This document shows positions 63,172-64,000 of a stretch of 64,000 nucleotides of DNA, piece after piece (position 1 is the first letter of the stretch; each line of letters starts with the position of its first letter). The notes under the pieces were generated by a model. The model did no database searches. It was given only the letters and a program-made list of their open reading frames with translations, and was not told the DNA's origin. Source of the stretch: Palsa-506 sp963707065 (GTDB taxonomy: Bacteria; Actinomycetota; Actinomycetes; Streptosporangiales; Streptosporangiaceae); assembly GCA_963707065.1 (NCBI GenBank), contig CAVPPJ010000018.1, forward strand, positions 310,001 through 374,000. Direction: 5' to 3'. A program made the translations under genes and the position numbers.

Positions 63172-64000
63172 TCAGTGCCCGTGGCCGTGTCCCTGACCAC
63201 CCGCGGGGGCGGCTTCCTTCTCCGGCTTGTCGGCCACCAGCACCTCAGTGGTCAGCAGCATCCCGGCGATGGACGCTGCGTTCAGCACTGCCGACCGGGT
63301 CACCTTGACGGGGTCGATGACGCCCTCGGCGACCAGATCGCCGTACTCGCCGGTGGCAGCGTTGAAGCCATGGCCCGGCTTGAGCCCGGCGACCGTGGCG
63401 ACCACGACGCCGCCCTCGGCTCCGGCATTCTCGGCGATCCAGCGGCACGGCGCCGCCAGCGAACGGCGAACGACCTGAACGCCGACAGCCTCATCGCCGG
63501 TCAGGCCCAGGTCATCGAGATCGGCCGCAAGCTGCACGAGCACACTGCCGCCGCCTGGGATGATGCCTTCCTCGATGGCCGCGCGGGTCGCCGAGATGGC
63601 ATCCTCGAGCCGGTGCTTCTTTTCCTTCAGCTCAACCTCGGTGGCCGCGCCGACCCGCAGGACTGAGACGCCGCCCGACAGCTTGGCCAGCCGCTCCTGG
63701 AGCTTCTCCGAGTCCCAGTCAGAGTCCGTCGTCTCGATCTCAGCGCGGATCTGCCGGATCCGGTCGTCGATCGCGGACTGGTCGCCCGCTCCGTTGATGA
63801 TCGTGGTCGAGTCCTTGTCGACCACGATCCGGCGGGCCTGGCCGAGTACCTCGAGGCCAACTTTGTCCAGCTTGAGCCCGACTTCCTCGCTGACAACCTC
63901 GCCGCCGGTGAGCACCGCCATGTCGGCGAGCATCGCCTTGCGCCGGTCACCGAACCCGGGCGCCTTCACCGCGGCCACCGGAAGGAGCCCGCGGATCTTG
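63172..64000 (-). CDS. groEL: chaperonin GroEL, C-terminal half (cut by window edge)
   Basis: 276 codons to the window edge; the frame continues beyond 64000 (KIRGLLPV before AAVKAPGFGDRRKAMLADMA), so the GTG at 63978 is internal. Apical/intermediate/equatorial signatures: IAVLTGGEV-type AVLTGGEVVSEEVGLKLDKV, SGGVSVLRVGAATEVELKEK, EEGIIPGGGSVLVQLA, and VIDPVKVTRSAVLNAASIAG. The tail is GGQGHGHGH instead of the Gly-Met tail of housekeeping GroEL2, so it looks like the His-rich GroEL1 type of actinobacteria. Probably preceded by groES outside the window. Confidence 0.94.
   Translation of the reverse strand, partial: KIRGLLPVAAVKAPGFGDRRKAMLADMAVLTGGEVVSEEVGLKLDKVGLEVLGQARRIVVDKDSTTIINGAGDQSAIDDRIRQIRAEIETTDSDWDSEKLQERLAKLSGGVSVLRVGAATEVELKEKKHRLEDAISATRAAIEEGIIPGGGSVLVQLAADLDDLGLTGDEAVGVQVVRRSLAAPCRWIAENAGAEGGVVVATVAGLKPGHGFNAATGEYGDLVAEGVIDPVKVTRSAVLNAASIAGMLLTTEVLVADKPEKEAAPAGGQGHGHGH

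Overview
The window is very GC-rich and carries Lsr2, GuaB3, DUF5313, an AccE-type carboxylase epsilon subunit, a PASTA-less Ser/Thr kinase and a GroEL with a His-rich tail. Together these point to a filamentous, high-GC actinobacterium (Streptomyces or Streptosporangiales-like). The species cannot be told from this sequence alone.

Region 1 (1-16.5 kb): the 3' part of class II fumarase; a membrane-anchored Ser/Thr kinase whose C-terminal sensor part lies in another frame; two cell-wall enzymes (NlpC/P60 and a lytic-transglycosylase-like protein); a rhomboid protease, MFS exporter and amidohydrolase run; a THUMP RNA methyltransferase; a conserved protein of unknown function; Lsr2; a secreted phosphoesterase; and an ABC-2 permease followed by a NarL-type two-component pair.

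Region 2 (16.5-31.4 kb): purK-purE-acyl-CoA dehydrogenase, GtrA, an OmpR-type two-component pair below an acyl-CoA carboxylase beta subunit, two paralogous polytopic glycosyltransferase-like proteins, and a minus-strand run birA - PH-domain protein - enoyl-CoA hydratase - HMG-CoA lyase.

Region 3 (31.4-41 kb): the biotin-dependent carboxylase set (beta subunit, NYN-domain protein, epsilon subunit, biotinylated alpha subunit, DUF5313). BirA, divergent from it, would supply the biotinylation. Then come an NAD(P)H-quinone dehydrogenase-like flavoprotein, a gamma-glutamylcyclotransferase-like protein and a two-gene transketolase with a MerR/SoxR-type promoter geometry.

Region 4 (41-52.6 kb) is an accessory block: DUF2252, a MalT-type LuxR regulator, DUF7144, an arylsulfatase, a DUF1269-like protein, a GAP/LysE-like transporter, a potassium-channel-like protein, an IS110 remnant and a PH-domain protein. 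Six of these genes are interrupted by single-base shifts. At least 23 shifts can be placed, and nearly all are one extra base (+1). Removing the extra bases restores full-length proteins. A ~105 bp sequence occurs twice in inverted orientation around the LuxR gene, each copy pointing towards an outward gene (DUF2252 or DUF7144), which suggests a shared promoter/operator.

Region 5 (52.7-64 kb) is orderly housekeeping on the minus strand: GCS2-type glutamate-cysteine ligase with an M20 amidohydrolase; a methylmalonyl-CoA mutase large subunit, trpS and glpD; guaB3 and guaB; and the 3' part of groEL. The groEL-guaB gap holds a strong terminator hairpin, a 46 bp palindrome and three 31-32 bp direct repeats.
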